Of a stretch of DNA of 64,000 bases, positions 39,691 to 52,086 are shown in pieces. How positions within the stretch are numbered: the first letter of the stretch is position 1; every line of letters begins with the position of its first letter. This stretch comes from Margaritifera margaritifera (taxonomy: Eukaryota; Mollusca; Bivalvia; Unionida; Margaritiferidae). The DNA lies in NCBI GenBank assembly GCA_029931535.1, contig JAQPZY010001628.1:1932501-1996500 (forward strand), read 5' to 3'. The notes under the pieces are model-generated. The model was not told where the DNA came from. It made no database searches and saw only the letters and a program-made list of their open reading frames with translations. Position numbers and translations under genes: made by a program.

Positions 39691-40189
39691 ACCTTTTTTA
39701 AAATCTAGCTTAAACGAAAATATTGCCATATTTAAAAGCCAAAACATACTCCCCAGGTATAGAAAATTCCTAGAAAAAGAAAAGACCGGCTACCAATGTG
39801 TTCATTAATGCCCGGGTTAATTGGTATGTTAATTGGCAGATACAATTGTTGTAAATCTTAAACCTACTATTAAGTATCCACTAAGATAGGTAATTCATTC
39901 CAACTATTTTATGGTTATCTATAATACACCCAGGAGCATATTCTATTTCGTCTTTGCCCTTTGTAAAATGTACTACTTCTATTAAATATTTCTTTATTTC
40001 TATCTTATTAATTATCCCAGCAGAGTCCCTTGTAATATCGAAGTGTAGAAAATATTCTTTCCTTTTCGTTTTAAAATTGTTGGTAATCTTGTCATTAGAT
40101 TAGAAAGCTATACATATCTAAGTTCTATTCTACATGGTGCTATTATAAGTTCTTCTGGATTGTTAAACTGTTAACCAACTATCTGTTGT

Positions 40190-40920
40190 ACGATCTTTCT
40201 GGTGAAGCCGTCTTCTCGGAGATAACTTTTTTCAATCTTTACTTCATGTCTTTTAATTAATTTGGGAAAATATCCTCGTATTATATAATTATTCCACCAC
40301 AATGCTATATTTTAACTAGTACTATATTTTTTATCGACTATGCATTCATTTCTTGTAAATAGTTTAAATAGCATTATATTGTAGTTGAAAGGTTCGGTCA
40401 TTGCAAATGTTTTACCTGTCTCTAAGTCCTTACTATAGTCTCCATGACTTATACGTGTTAGTAGGTTGTTATTGTGTATATCTTTAGTATAAATCAGACA
40501 CCAATACTGGCGGCTGTACTTTTGAATTTCCCAATTTTTATGTCGGTAGTAGAAATTTTTATTTTGTATATCTGCTTTTAAAGGTTATACATGTTTTTTA
40601 CATCTGTTTGGGGATGGTTAGTTTTATATGCCTTTTGGTCAATTTGTAGTATACGTCTGTTTTTATATGCTGCTTGATTCTGTTTTTCTATAAGCCTATT
40701 TCTCACCTTTTTTAAAAAATGGAGGTTGTATTTTATCTAAACTAGGTGGAAACATATCAATATTTGATGGTAAAGAAAGGTGGGAGTTGGAAAGGTAGTA
40801 GTGGGATAAAAAGGTAGTGGTCGGGCGCCCTATATGAAAAATTAGTATAGCCACTGATAAGACTAGGTAATACATCTTTCCATTTTCTGTTTTGATTTTC
40901 TGTAAATATTTCCACATTCA
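40190..40920 (-). pseudogene. Unidentified minus-strand ORF relic
   Basis: Read downward: a 73-codon open piece (40917-40696), then NRLIEKQNQAAYKNRRILQI, then DLETGKTFAMTEPFNYNIML and FKLFTRNECI. The coherent but broken reading suggests an old gene of the surrounding element. The part near 40330 has a paralogue at 61100. I cannot name it. Confidence 0.35.
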
Positions 40921-40949
40921 AGTATTAAGAGTTCAATTAAACCTTTTTA

Positions 40950-42615
40950 ATGCAGACACTTTTATTTTGCTTGATTCCTGACGAATTCTCTTCCTTTGGA
41001 ATAAAGCATCCCTCTGCAAGCAGCCAACTCTCTGTCAATTTGCCTCTTCTCCATATGACCTTTATTAGCTTCCAAAGTCTTCTGGTTAGTCGTGGACAGA
41101 ATTTGTAGACCTTGTAAGTAACATTTTTTACAGGAGCTGATGCTGCCCTTGCATCTTATATAATGTCCTTCAATTCTTCCAGTCTTGGTTCTGAACTGTC
41201 AATTGGAACAGTTGGTTCTTCTGGGTTTATTAGTTTGGGCTGATCTCCGAGGTCTTTCTCTCTATCTGGATCACTGGGTTTTTCTCAAGTGTTCTTCTAC
41301 CTCCTCCTTCGGACATTCAATTCTCCCTGTCCTTTTGTCTCCCAGCAGCTTTTTGATTGAAGTGTGCTCTCTTCTGCATACGCTCTCTTCTGTTCTTTAT
41401 GATGTTCTCTGCTCTTCTCAGTGTCTTCAGCCTTTCACGTAGGTTATCTCTGAGGTCACTCAGCCCCTTTATTCTCTTCATCCACTGCATTGCGATACCT
41501 TTTTGTTAGCCTCCGCAGCTCTGCTCTTATGTCTGCAAACTCCCAAAGTGTATGGTTTTCTTTTGGCAATGTATTTCTCTGCTTCTTTTCTTCTATCCCA
41601 AATCGATCTGTTCCCATACTGTACATGATGGTGGCCATGGCTTCTTTCTTTCTGTCGACACTTCCTGCCCATGTTACTTCCAATAGTTGGTAACGTCCTC
41701 ATCAAACTGTCTCTATGCTGTTTTGTTTGAACTCACAGGCCATTTCACTCTTAATTTCTGTTGACTAACTTTCTCGTTTACCGTTGTAGCCCTTCCCTGA
41801 GTATCCAACTCCTGTCTGCCGCTCAAATCCACCGAAGCATCTATATTCTCCACCCCGTTGCTGAACTCGTTTTCATCTTCTAACACTTGGAGGTGCTGAA
41901 CACTGTTGTGTGTATCCTGGTCCATCTCCTCCTCCGTCTCACCGGGTTGCCCTGTGAGTTGTACTAGATTCAGGATCGGAGGACAGGTCATCTTGGTACG
42001 GTGAATTTTAAGCCCCTTCTTGTTTTTACATGTTTTGCCACAACTGCAGACTCTAGATGTGTCCGTATTCTGGTTCGCTGTCCGTTGATCAAGCATGTTT
42101 GTATCCATGATGTGGACGTTTGGTCGATCATCCTTCCCCGCTCTCTCACGACCTTGGGGGTATCGCCCAACATATCTATCCATAGTGAAGTTGTAGGTTC
42201 TCCCTCACAGGAGTTGTACTCTGGCTTGCTAGACCATCATACACCTGTTCACCGATCTTTCCCGAATGTCAGCAGTCTCTCCTTGCTGTCACCATTCTGT
42301 TCACGGTTGCCAATTAGTCTTTCCTAATAGTAAATGTGGTCTCCATATATGGCAATACATGAATACAGTTCTGCACTGCAACCGGTTCCATCATCAATTG
42401 GGGATCCCCTTTCAAAGAGCGTTTCGGCACTTACCCACAACGCTCTCCAGGGGTGCGCCGACCGAGTTGATCAGACTCAGCCTGGAACTGATTCGCTTTT
42501 CCATCGCTCCTCTTTCTTCCGCCAAATCCAATGTGAGACTTCCTCGGCCTGTTTGCCAAATTTGGTGACTAAATTCATGCAGCTAGGTCCTGTAACCCCG
42601 ATGACTCCCTATTAG
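40950..42615 (-). pseudogene. LINE fragment: 5' region, C2H2 N-terminus and RT start
   Basis: From 42183 downward: an N-terminal region with CSCGKTCKNKKGLKIHRTKM, a C2H2-like finger. Then comes GSVDRKKEAMATIMYSMG, ELRRLTKRYRNAV and NLRERLKTLRRAEN, and finally the fingers of reverse transcriptase (DARAASAPVKNVTYKVYKF, WKLIKVIWRRGKL, FIPKEENSSGIKQ). It ends there, before the catalytic box. Such C2H2-headed polyproteins are a common LINE type in invertebrates. Several frameshifts. Flanking Polinton sequence is continuous in copy 2 at about 61438 on the right side, so it is an insertion. Losing the 3' and keeping the 5' half is the reverse of usual LINE truncation. Confidence 0.85.
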
Positions 42616-43129
42616 AAAAAACTCGGTTAGATTCTATAATTTTGAAAGTTTGTATGAGGTGCCATCAGAAAGAGAAGAATCTATAAACAATTCCCAAGTC
42701 GTTATTTTATATGAAATCATTTTCTAGGTCTAAGAGGATTAAAAAAACGATATAAAATAGTTAACGTTAAAGTAATTTTTTACAAAATATTAAAAACTCT
42801 GGACTGTTAATGTCACCTTAATCACTAGACAATAGTTACTAATTTCATACGTTTATACTACTTAAAAGAGATTGCTTGTTTTTTTATTTTTTTAAAGTAA
42901 ATTTAATTTAGCAGGTCAATAAGATAATCATTTCAATTTGCTCTCTAACCGCATTCTAGGGTTTTAAACCTTTTGACTGAGCTACGATGGCAAGCCAGAT
43001 TTTTAAAAAAATATATGGCCGATGGCCATATGGTGAATCAGCGTTTTTCAGTTGAAAAATGTTAAAAATCGAGGTGAGTCAGCTTTTTTGACAAATTCTA
43101 ATAGTAGTATTCAGTTTTTGTTGTTGTTG

Positions 43130-45560
43130 TTTTTATGTTGAAAACAGGTTTAAAGTGGTTGCCTGGGCGAGGTTCTGCGTTTTCCATCTACTACTGTTGC
43201 AGATCGTGTCACAGGCAGCGCGTGCCAAAGATACGATCATGCCAGGGGCAATATGTGTTCGCACGGTCTCCTCAATGGTTAAGTTAGCTGTCTTGAATGA
43301 TTCAACTTCATTATGTGATTTTCTATTTTTCTTCAGACTGACTAGCACCAAGTATCGTTAATAATTATTTGTTTTGTCAATGATATTTCTTTCTGACATT
43401 TGAAAAATGTGTTCTTATCCGTACATATTTTTAATGTTGTTCTTTTTCAACTGAACATATGCTACTCAAATGCGGACTTGTTCATCAATTTTGAAAAAAA
43501 AAGTCTCCTATTCATTTCTGGCTTTATGTATCCCAAAACAGGACAATTGTATGTATCTTTTTCATTTTCAAACTGCACGTAAAGCTTTAAGCTTTTATAG
43601 CGATTGCTGTACTTTATTTTTATTAATTTTCCAATGTACATAGCAATTTCGGTGCATTTGGTTTTGTACCCTTGCAATCTTATATCAATTTCTTTTTTCA
43701 ATTCTTAGAAATCATTTTCATCATGTACCCGTTTTTCGGTTGCAAGTGGTTTTTCTAATTTGTGTATCATTTGCATATCTTTTAATTTCTCCTCATAAAT
43801 TGCGACTTGGGGGTCACTTTTTATCTTGCCATCTATGTCAGATTAGAATTCATGATCTATGGCAGATTAGTATCCATTATCTATGTCAGAGTAGTGTTTA
43901 TTAACATGTCAGAGTAGTATTCAATATCTATGTCAGATTAGTATTCATTATCCATGTCAGAGTAGTATTCAATATCTATGTCAGAGTAGTATTCATTTTC
44001 TATGTCAGAGTAGTATTCATTATCTATGTCAGATTAGTATTCATTATCTATGTCAGAATAGTATTCATTATCTTTTTCAGATTAGTATTCATTATCTATG
44101 TCGGAGTGGTATTCATTATCCATGTCAGAGTAGTATTCATTATCAATGTCACAGTAGTATGTATTATCTATGTCAGAGTAGTATTCATTTTCTGTGTGGT
44201 ATCATACTAATTCCTCATCTAATTCAGCTCTCGATCTTTAGAAATATGAAGTAATCTGTCAAAAGTTCTATTTCAATACCTGATCATTTTAACAACGCAC
44301 CATGAGCTGAACCATGTGCAATGTAATACTGTACAGAGTCAAGTTTGGGGTGTTTCATACAGATATTGCGAAACTTTTGCAGCCAAATGTTTCAATGTTT
44401 CGGTGATTTTGTTCGTTACTTATATTGCTAGCTACATGTTTTAATGACTACCTCATGCACCTAAAGTTATCTACAAATCTAATTGCACAGTTATTTCCTT
44501 ACGATTCTTTATTAGTCTATGAGATATCAAATCCTTTCTAAATGAAATATATTACTCATCATTATTCGGTATTATTTTTACTTCATCATTTCTATCATAT
44601 TTTTACAAGCGTCTTTATGAACAGACGATTGTTATAACCTGACATGTTGCGAATGAAGAGCGGAGTGAATTTTGCTTAGGAGGCGCTCATCAGATATTAT
44701 GTACTTCTGAGAGAGTGACATGTGTAAGGTGGAGTTATTTGAATTTGCAACATGCACAACGAATAGAATGTTGCATACCTCACTGCTTTTTTCATGTTCT
44801 GTTTCTGAATGTTGTTTTTACATATTGTACTTTTGGACATTGTACATGTGATCAAAGCACACAGCTGACAAAAATGACCGCTCCCATGTGCTCGAAAAAT
44901 CGGCCTGAATCAGTCCACAGTACACTATTTTTAGGAGTTAGTAAAATCGGGAAAACGAATTTTGCCATAGTAGGCAATATCAGCTTCTAAAAGTACAATG
45001 AATGAATTACAAAATATAAAAAAGTAAAAAAAGTATCGGCTCTTTTTTACAATTTAACTTTGAAGTTCAGGAAGTGAAAATGACCAAGCGGAGCTAGCAC
45101 TTTTTTGATATGTGCACATCTGAAGTACGACCAAGCTGTATATTCTATAACCCAAATTGCACCCATCAATGATACATCAAAATAAAGAGAATTAAAAGTT
45201 CTTTTAATAATACCTAAGATATACAAGGTCTTTTTTTAAAATAGCCACGGTAACTAGTGAGAAAAACCTGGTAAATGCAAAATACAAAACTGTAGAGCGC
45301 CACATTACCTAAAATTTCAATTGCATTCTGTATGAGCGGAACCTATATACACTCCAGTCAGGTGATCTTGGCCATGCACCTTGTCTTTAAATATTTTTCT
45401 ATCATATATATGACATGTACTTGTTGAGTTAAAACAATCTGCATTATCCACTTTGAATACTACAGGCTTTACATGTTTGGGCCTTAATTCGTCGTACACT
45501 ATTTTTGAGACCCGACCCAAAGAAGTTGTAAAAACACTTGAATGTAATATGTAAGTCTAT
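43130..45560 (-). pseudogene. Polinton family B DNA polymerase relic, copy 1
   Basis: Read downward: 45520-45317 has a zinc/HNH-type motif (STCHIYDRKIFKDK, HLTGVYIGSAHTECN) typical of the region ahead of the exonuclease in Maverick polymerases. About 44605-44500 has DEVKIIPNNDE then YISFRKDL (exonuclease region). 44200-43831 is an acidic repeat. 43830-43460 has DPQVAIYEEKLKDMQ, KTKCTEIAM and FFSKLMNKSAF, the last resembling palm motif B. About 43350 has VLVSLKKN. The catalytic C-terminal part, present in copy 2, is deleted here. About 700 bp between the first two motifs do not read as polymerase. The enzyme would be the protein-primed replicase of the element. Confidence 0.7.
43831..44200 (-). 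repeat. 24-bp minisatellite coding an acidic octapeptide repeat
   Basis: About 15 units of GATAATGAATACTACTCTGA CATA (24 bp, minus strand) encode D-N-E-Y-Y-S-D-I repeats. The repeat frame runs out of an open stretch (RAELDEELV) and into DIDGKIKSDPQVAIY. Unit length is eight codons, so copy-number change keeps the frame. TAC-to-TAA changes in some units, and a frame slip near 43905, show decay. Confidence 0.88.
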
Positions 45561-45857
45561 AAATGACTGGTTTGTAATATTTATGAATTGACTTGAGATA
45601 CATATAAAACTCGGATGGAAAGTGTATAGATGTTTGTATTGTCCGGGATATATCTGTTTGATGCATAACACTATTATAATTATGTGGTACGGAGATAATT
45701 TCAGAATCACAATAAAAAACAAACGGAACCTTAAACGGATGGTGTTACATTTAAAGTTTACCACTGAACCTTCATTGGGCATTATATCTATAGAGTTATC
45801 TGAGAATTGTTCTGGCGCTTTGAAGATTTTCAAGCTTTTGCTTTGTGTGTGTGTGTT

Positions 45858-45859
<2 letters not shown>

Positions 45860-45910
<51 letters not shown>
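45860..45910. repeat. (GT)n(TA)n microsatellite
   Basis: Short GT run (from 45843), then pure TA. Confidence 0.95.
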
Positions 45911-45912
<2 letters not shown>

Positions 45913-45946
45913 TTGATGTTTGTTTATTTATGATGACATCACTTAT

Positions 45947-47045
45947 TTATAAATCTTTTTTACCAAAATAATGGTATCTTCTGTCTTTGTATTTGTTACG
46001 ATTGCTTAAGGTAAAAATGTTTGTTGCCCTTCTGGGCACATTGTTGCATGTTTCGTGAAAGAGTTTTTGCTTCGTAACATCATCTCCACAGGCAACTACT
46101 TTCTTTGTCTCAGTTACTCTAACTGGTTTAATATAACTTTTATCAGCGGCAACGTCTCCTGGTTGCACACTTTGTGCAAGAGTTGAAACTTTGCAACATA
46201 TTCTTTTTCAATATCTAATATACATTTACAGAAATACGCAATTTAGTTTCAATTTTCCCAATCATTTCTAGTTTCGAAGGACATCTGTCAAACCAGTGTG
46301 TATGTATCCAAATGGTACGTTCATGGTCTCTGAGAATCTTTCGTGGGAGTGTTTAAAATTGATTCGACAACATATAAAAAAAAACAATAAAAAAACAAAA
46401 CAAAAACAAACAAACATATATTGTCTTTACTTTTCTATGTTTATAAAAGCTTGTTTGTTCTTAACACATTGAGCCAAATTTCTGTATGAGTTTCATCTGA
46501 GCAGTTAATAACTATTTACTTGCAGTGTTTTATGTTCAATATACTAAAACTTCAAACATGTACATTCGCTTATTTCCTGTCCAAATTTGGTATGTAAAAT
46601 GTAAATAAACGTTCAGTTACATGATCCATTTCACCTCTGTTCATTATGTTCATAAGTCTGTTTCTATTATAAAATTATCTGTATTTATTTTTGCTTCTAC
46701 TTGAGTTGTCAGTTTCATAAGTCTGATCGTGAAGTCTATTTGTACTTGTACAGAGCCACATTTTCGATTTTTGGAATAATGATTTGTTTATTTTCTTCAA
46801 GTACGCTTCAATGTCATTGAAAAATTAATAGAAATTTTAATTGTTACCAGAGTAAAATCTTTATTCATTTAAAGTTCTTTTAAACAAATCTCTTAGTCTT
46901 TTAGTAATAATTCTGTTAAAAGTTTGTTTATTCATAATTCTCAATTCTTTTCTTGTTTGAACAGATTTTAACGGAGGTGCTACATTTTTTATAATTTACT
47001 TTGGAATAGGTTGATCAAGTATTGAAGTCTTCATCATTGATGCGT
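45947..47045 (-). pseudogene. Possible upstream part of the Polinton polymerase gene
   Basis: A 57-codon open piece at about 47040-46870 (ILDQPIPK, QTFNRIITKRLRDLFKR) and a 73-codon piece (46168-45947, with ETCNNVPRRATNIF) precede the polymerase motifs on the same strand. Between them other short frames exist, broken by stops. Position suits the polymerase N-terminal extension; sequence alone does not prove it. Confidence 0.3.
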
Positions 47046-49484
47046 TTCTAAAAACAATATTTCAATATATATTTTACTACTAATTGTTTATTCAACTTTT
47101 TCATGCATTTTTCAAAATGCCCGCTTCACTGTATATAGATTTCTGGCCCTGGGGGTAGTTAGATCGGAAGTGCACCACCCTACCACCCTCAGGGTTGAGG
47201 TCACATTCTTAAAACTGATATATTTATACACCACGTGACAGATTTTGTCCTCACTTCGTTATTAGACTTTTAGCTCTGTATTTTCTATCGTGTAACGTGG
47301 CTCTTTAGTCCCACAAGAGACAAAGAGAGTACAAGCAGAGTCCCTAGTGTATTTTTGACTTCTAGGTGGTTGCTTCTTTTGCATTCACATAGTACCTTTC
47401 GCTTAGTCGTATCAGCCTATAGTTTCTTTAATTATTTTTTTTACCATTGTGTCATGTGGTTATCATGCACGGATGCCACATAAGACCAGATACTCTTTGT
47501 ATCTTTCTTACTTATAGCTTGCTTCATGGATACTTTATGCCAAAATCTTAAACCTTTTCGTTATCACGGACCTTGTTATATTTATCCTTTTGTGGGATTT
47601 GACCTTTAAGTGACCTTCTATATACAGCGAGGCGGTACTCATTTATGAAAGATGCTAATTCCCTTATATACTGTTATTGTCAACGTTAACTATTCAGTGG
47701 TATGTAATTCATTTAAATACGTATTCTTTGTCAACTATATCTTAAGCATCTAAACCATTTCTGAGATTCTTCTAAGCAAAGGAGATGCTTAATTACAAAA
47801 TGGTCTTTAATTTTCATCCTTTTTTAAATTTTGAACATTGAAAGAAAAAAATCTAAATTCAGCTGGGTCAGGATTAGCAATATCTATACTAATACAAAAG
47901 TGAAGTAACTCCTAAAAGCATAACCACTACACTAATATATTTAGCTCCCTTTAACCATTATTTGTGGTGCGATTTTGCACAACACAAAATAATGTGAAAT
48001 TTGCATGTGCGCTCGTATATCTACATATAATGGTCTCAAGGTGGTCTCGTATCACTATACGAGATGGTAACAACTGCGTAGTAGGCAGATAAGAGTGGGT
48101 AATTAGAATTTATCAATGGAACATTTTTGTATTTATTATTTATTGTGCTTGGGAGAAAGCACACGAAAACAAGATCGAACCTTTCTTAAATTAACAAGAG
48201 CGCCCTCTCAGCTGCCTACTACTAAATGAATGGGGAGTACATGAGAATGTGTGTTGTTTTGAAATGAATTATGAACATGCATAAACATTATGTGTCTGAT
48301 TATTCTTGATCAGATTCCATCGGTCAATGACACTGATTGGTTCCCTTTTGTAACAAGTAAAATACTTCTGCCACATTGAAATCCCCACGCATAGACAAAT
48401 GACTGTTCTTATTTCAAACGTTTTTCTTGATATTGACCTCTTATTTCTGATAAAATTGGCCATATTTGCTTTGTTCAGGGGGTTGCTTATATAGTTTGTT
48501 TTCCTTTACTGGATGGATATATTTAGACACGTGAAATTCGTTCTGGCCTTTGATACAGCAGGTTTTATATCCACTAGATACTGCATGAACTTCTGTATAC
48601 CTTGTTTTATACTGCAAAGACTTGATGCAACTAGTTGCAAATAACTGATTGACAGTTATTCAAATCTGAACATAGCTTAGCTTTGGATCATTTGAACCAT
48701 TGCCATGCTATCAATTATAAAACAAGTCGGTAAACATTAATTAGTAGCTACAACTGGGAGATACAATTCGAAATGTTTCTATAGCTGCAATGGAAAAAAT
48801 ATACTTATTTTCTTTAATTTACCCGATATGATTCAACTGGGATGGGTTAGAAAGTATGACAATGACATTAATCCATATTTAAGAACATCGATCAGATTGA
48901 TGTTTCTACAATAAAGGTCAGAATCAAAAGAACGGAATACTCATTTATCACAGTGACATTGAACTTCTTTGTTGCAGCTAGCTCAGAGATAGTCCTCATT
49001 TTAGACACAAAGTCTGTCCCGTACGCTGCCTTATTTAAGTTCTTTCTTTTGGTAACAAATTACTCTAAGTACATATTTCCCATCTCACGATACTTAGGAG
49101 GCCACTTTTTTCCAAAATGTATGACAAGCAATACGTTTTAAGAATCCAATTAAAGTCTTTTTCATTGGTCCGTGATTATGTCTGATTCAAACAAGCTTAC
49201 TCCTAGATAGACAGATAAATTTGTCTCAACAACGAGTTCTTTTATTTTGATAGTCGTTATCTACAACTAATATCAGAATACAAATTTCGTTAGAGAGATG
49301 TATTTACCGGTTTAGTTCCTAGGAGCCTAATTTCCCACTGTTTTCACGCACACTTGCAAAAACAGTTTATCATCTTAAGCAACATTCTGATAAAACTACT
49401 TACTGCTGCTTTTTCATGCTAGGAATAACCCATTTTTCATGGATTACCATACAAATTTGCATTTTGTCTTAGAATCTTAATCGA

Positions 49485-49855
49485 TGAGTGACTATTCTAA
49501 TGTTAGATGAGTCAATACCTCACCAAATGAATTATTGAATATTAATTGATGGATTACTCTAATGCCATACGAGTCCATACCTCACCAAATGAATAATTGA
49601 ATTTTAATTGATGGACTACACTAATGCCAAATGAGTCCATACCTCACCAAATGAATCATTGAATTTTAATTGATGGACTACACTAATGCCAAATGAGTCC
49701 ATACCTCACAAAATGAATTATTGAATCTTAATTGATGGATTACTCTAATGCCATATGAGTCCATACCTCACAAAATGAATTATTGAATTTTAATTGATGG
49801 ACTACTATAATGTCAAATGAGTCCATACCTGACCATATGAATTATTGGTTCTCAT
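49485..49855. repeat. 62-bp minisatellite, 6 units
   Basis: TTGATGGA(T/C)TAC recurs at about 49546, 49608, 49670, 49732 and 49794, exactly 62 bp apart, each with GAGTCCATACCTCACC. A degenerate first unit starts near 49485. Confidence 0.93.
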
Positions 49856-50678
49856 TAATAATATCATGCTTATTTTTCATACCCTCATATGTACTATTAT
49901 CAAGTACTTGCTGTATATCAGCCGTATATATTGAAGCCATCTTGAGAAATTAGTTCTGCCCCTTCCCATATCAGTCGTACCATTAAAATTAAGATCCCGA
50001 TTTGCACGTATCCGTCCGATTTCAAGAATTGCAGCAGCATCAAAATCATCTTATTTCTCACATATCATGGAAGGAAAGGCGGAGAATGTATTTAGTTGTG
50101 ACCCCTTTGCCACAGTTAGTCTATTTCATTAGTTTACTTCGGATGCAGAGGCAAAGCGTCTTATTTTTATATCAAAATGATTCCTCTCTCTTATCAATTG
50201 CTGAATGGCTTTCTTTGTAGTCACTGTATTTGTTTTGCTAATAATAATACTAATAATAATAACAATGAACTAGCATAAACATTCATAAATATTGGCAATA
50301 CTATATTAATTAAATTTCAAGGAAGAGACAAACACGACTTACTAGATTTTGAAAATGTACCAAACTAACGAGAGGTAACAGTTGTAACAAGAATGCATAC
50401 GAGTATTTTTTGTCCACATGCTCCACAACTGCATCAAAATACCTAAGTATGTCCTATTCTTGTTAAAGACGTGTATATGAATCCTCGAAATGAATGTACC
50501 TATCAGGTTTGAGAACTATAAATGCTTCATCGTTCGAAAAATACAGCTAAATGCAATGGTTTTGAAGTTGTCGTCAGAGCTTGAATGTATATCAGTGTGA
50601 CTTTTAATGTGCCAACGACGAGTAGTCCTTCTATCGATAAATGTAACCATTCCATTAAGTTAATGAATATACATGAAA

Positions 50679-50765
50679 AAGTTTCAGAGAATTAGAGCTA
50701 AATCAAAAAGTTTAAGAGAATTAGAACTAAATTAGAAAGTTTAAGACAATTAGAGCTAAATGCCC
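50679..50765. repeat. 29-bp tandem repeat, 3 units
   Basis: AGTTT(C/A)AGAGAATTAGAGCT units start at 50680, 50709 and 50738. Confidence 0.9.
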
Positions 50766-51430
50766 AAAAACTGTGTTTGACGCCAGTAAAAACAATAAAA
50801 ATACCCGTTTTTCCTAAGCTTCGCAATCAGCACACAAATAAATAAAATTGTATACTATATTCAAAATGAACTAAGAAAACATAATTTTTTCCAAAGGTAT
50901 TTAGCTAAAACAAATGCATATACCAAATATTGTACAGATCTAATGTTTCCTACAGAATAATCTGTTGCATTTCTCACAATACAGAGTGAGCAGCTTCAGG
51001 AATTTTAAAAAAAATCTTCTACTTTGAAAGTTTGAAGCCCAGAGCTCTTAAATTTTGTATGTGGCTTCCTATCATCATGCTTAAACAAGAAGTTTTAAAT
51101 GGTGGTCGCAAGCTCCTAGCTGCACTCCCTCCTTCTCTTCCTTCCCACCTTATTTACAGCTTGGTGAGCAACATTTGGGCCACATGTTAGCCATTGCAAG
51201 ATACATGTACATATGGTGATATTAAACATATAAATCATGTTTCTTCATTACAAGAAAATTGATGAACATTGTTCTTTTACACCTTTTACACACTGATATG
51301 CGAGTGTTAGAGACCTACACCGGACCTATCAAGCCTCTAGATCACGAGAATGATAAAATCGTACAACTAAAGTTGCCTGAGAAGATGTTAAAGGCCGCTT
51401 TTAGATTTTGTAAACTCCTCCCTGATACGG

Positions 51431-51469
51431 GGCGTCCCCAGCCCCCACCTCGCAGAGGCTGGGGCCGCC
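51431..51469. other. GC-rich hairpin
   Basis: GGCGTCCCCAGCC pairs with GGCTGGGGCCGCC at 12 of 13 positions across a 13-base loop, within otherwise AT-rich sequence. Confidence 0.6.
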
Positions 51470-51597
51470 AAGATTGAACCACTATCTTGTCAATACCCAA
51501 GGCCGCAGACCACCAAACAGGAGCAATGATAGTGTTGTTGGTAGGGATTTTCTTTTTAAAGAAATATTGAGAAAAGGGTGTAACACTTCATGCAGAT

Positions 51598-51912
51598 ATG
51601 GTGTTTCAAGGCAAAAATAAGTGCGCTTGGCAGAAATTAGTAAGTAAGAGCTATGTGGGAAAAACTGTCTTGACAAGTATTGTGACATGCATGGCAGAGT
51701 TTAGAATAAAGTGTGGAGTTTACCCATATTGCAAGTGTGGTGCTGGAACGTGGATTGATTATAGGATATGTGCGAGGTGTGGTTGTAACCATGCAGCACG
51801 AAACATCAAGAGAGCAGAAAACAGAGCAAGTAGACATTTTGTTAGCTTCAGTCAAGGCAAACTCAATTTAGATATTAGAGATTATAGGTATAATGTAAGC
51901 ACAGCGAAATAA
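51598..51912 (+). CDS. Unidentified Cys-rich open reading frame
   Basis: A 104-codon ATG frame with CGVYPYCKCGAGTWI and ICARCGCNHAARNIKRAENR: seven cysteines and a histidine in about 30 residues, then a basic stretch. The spacing (CXC, CXXCXC) could bind zinc. There is no signal peptide, no paralogue in the window and no clear splice context. It may be a fragment of a larger or mobile gene; function unknown. Confidence 0.3.
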   Translation: MVFQGKNKCAWQKLVSKSYVGKTVLTSIVTCMAEFRIKCGVYPYCKCGAGTWIDYRICARCGCNHAARNIKRAENRASRHFVSFSQGKLNLDIRDYRYNVSTAK

Positions 51913-52086
51913 ATACATTTATATATTAGGGATTATAGGTATAAAGCTTAATGTCAGCACAATAAAATAAAATTAATTTAGATCATAGGGGTAAAAAATC
52001 TATTTAGAGATTTGGGCTTATATGTATAACGCTTAACATAGCGCAACACTATTACACGTTTGAGTAAGCTGCTTCAGAGAGGGCAG

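Larger units (their letters stand above)
47046..52086. other. Gene-poor interval
   Basis: I see no recognisable gene or TE protein. It holds two tandem repeats, a GC-rich hairpin and one Cys-rich ORF listed separately. An imperfect inverted repeat around 47150-47210 (CCCTGGGGGTAG / CTACCACCCTCAGGG) may be a MITE scrap. Confidence 0.5.

Noticed and set aside
41185..41442. Plus-strand ORFs over the LINE fragment (also 42001-42615)
   Set aside because: The opposite strand gives clear LINE protein motifs; these are antisense frames.
43831..44200. CRISPR-like array
   Set aside because: Units are contiguous 24-mers without unique spacers, in animal DNA. The same holds for the 62-bp and 65-bp arrays.
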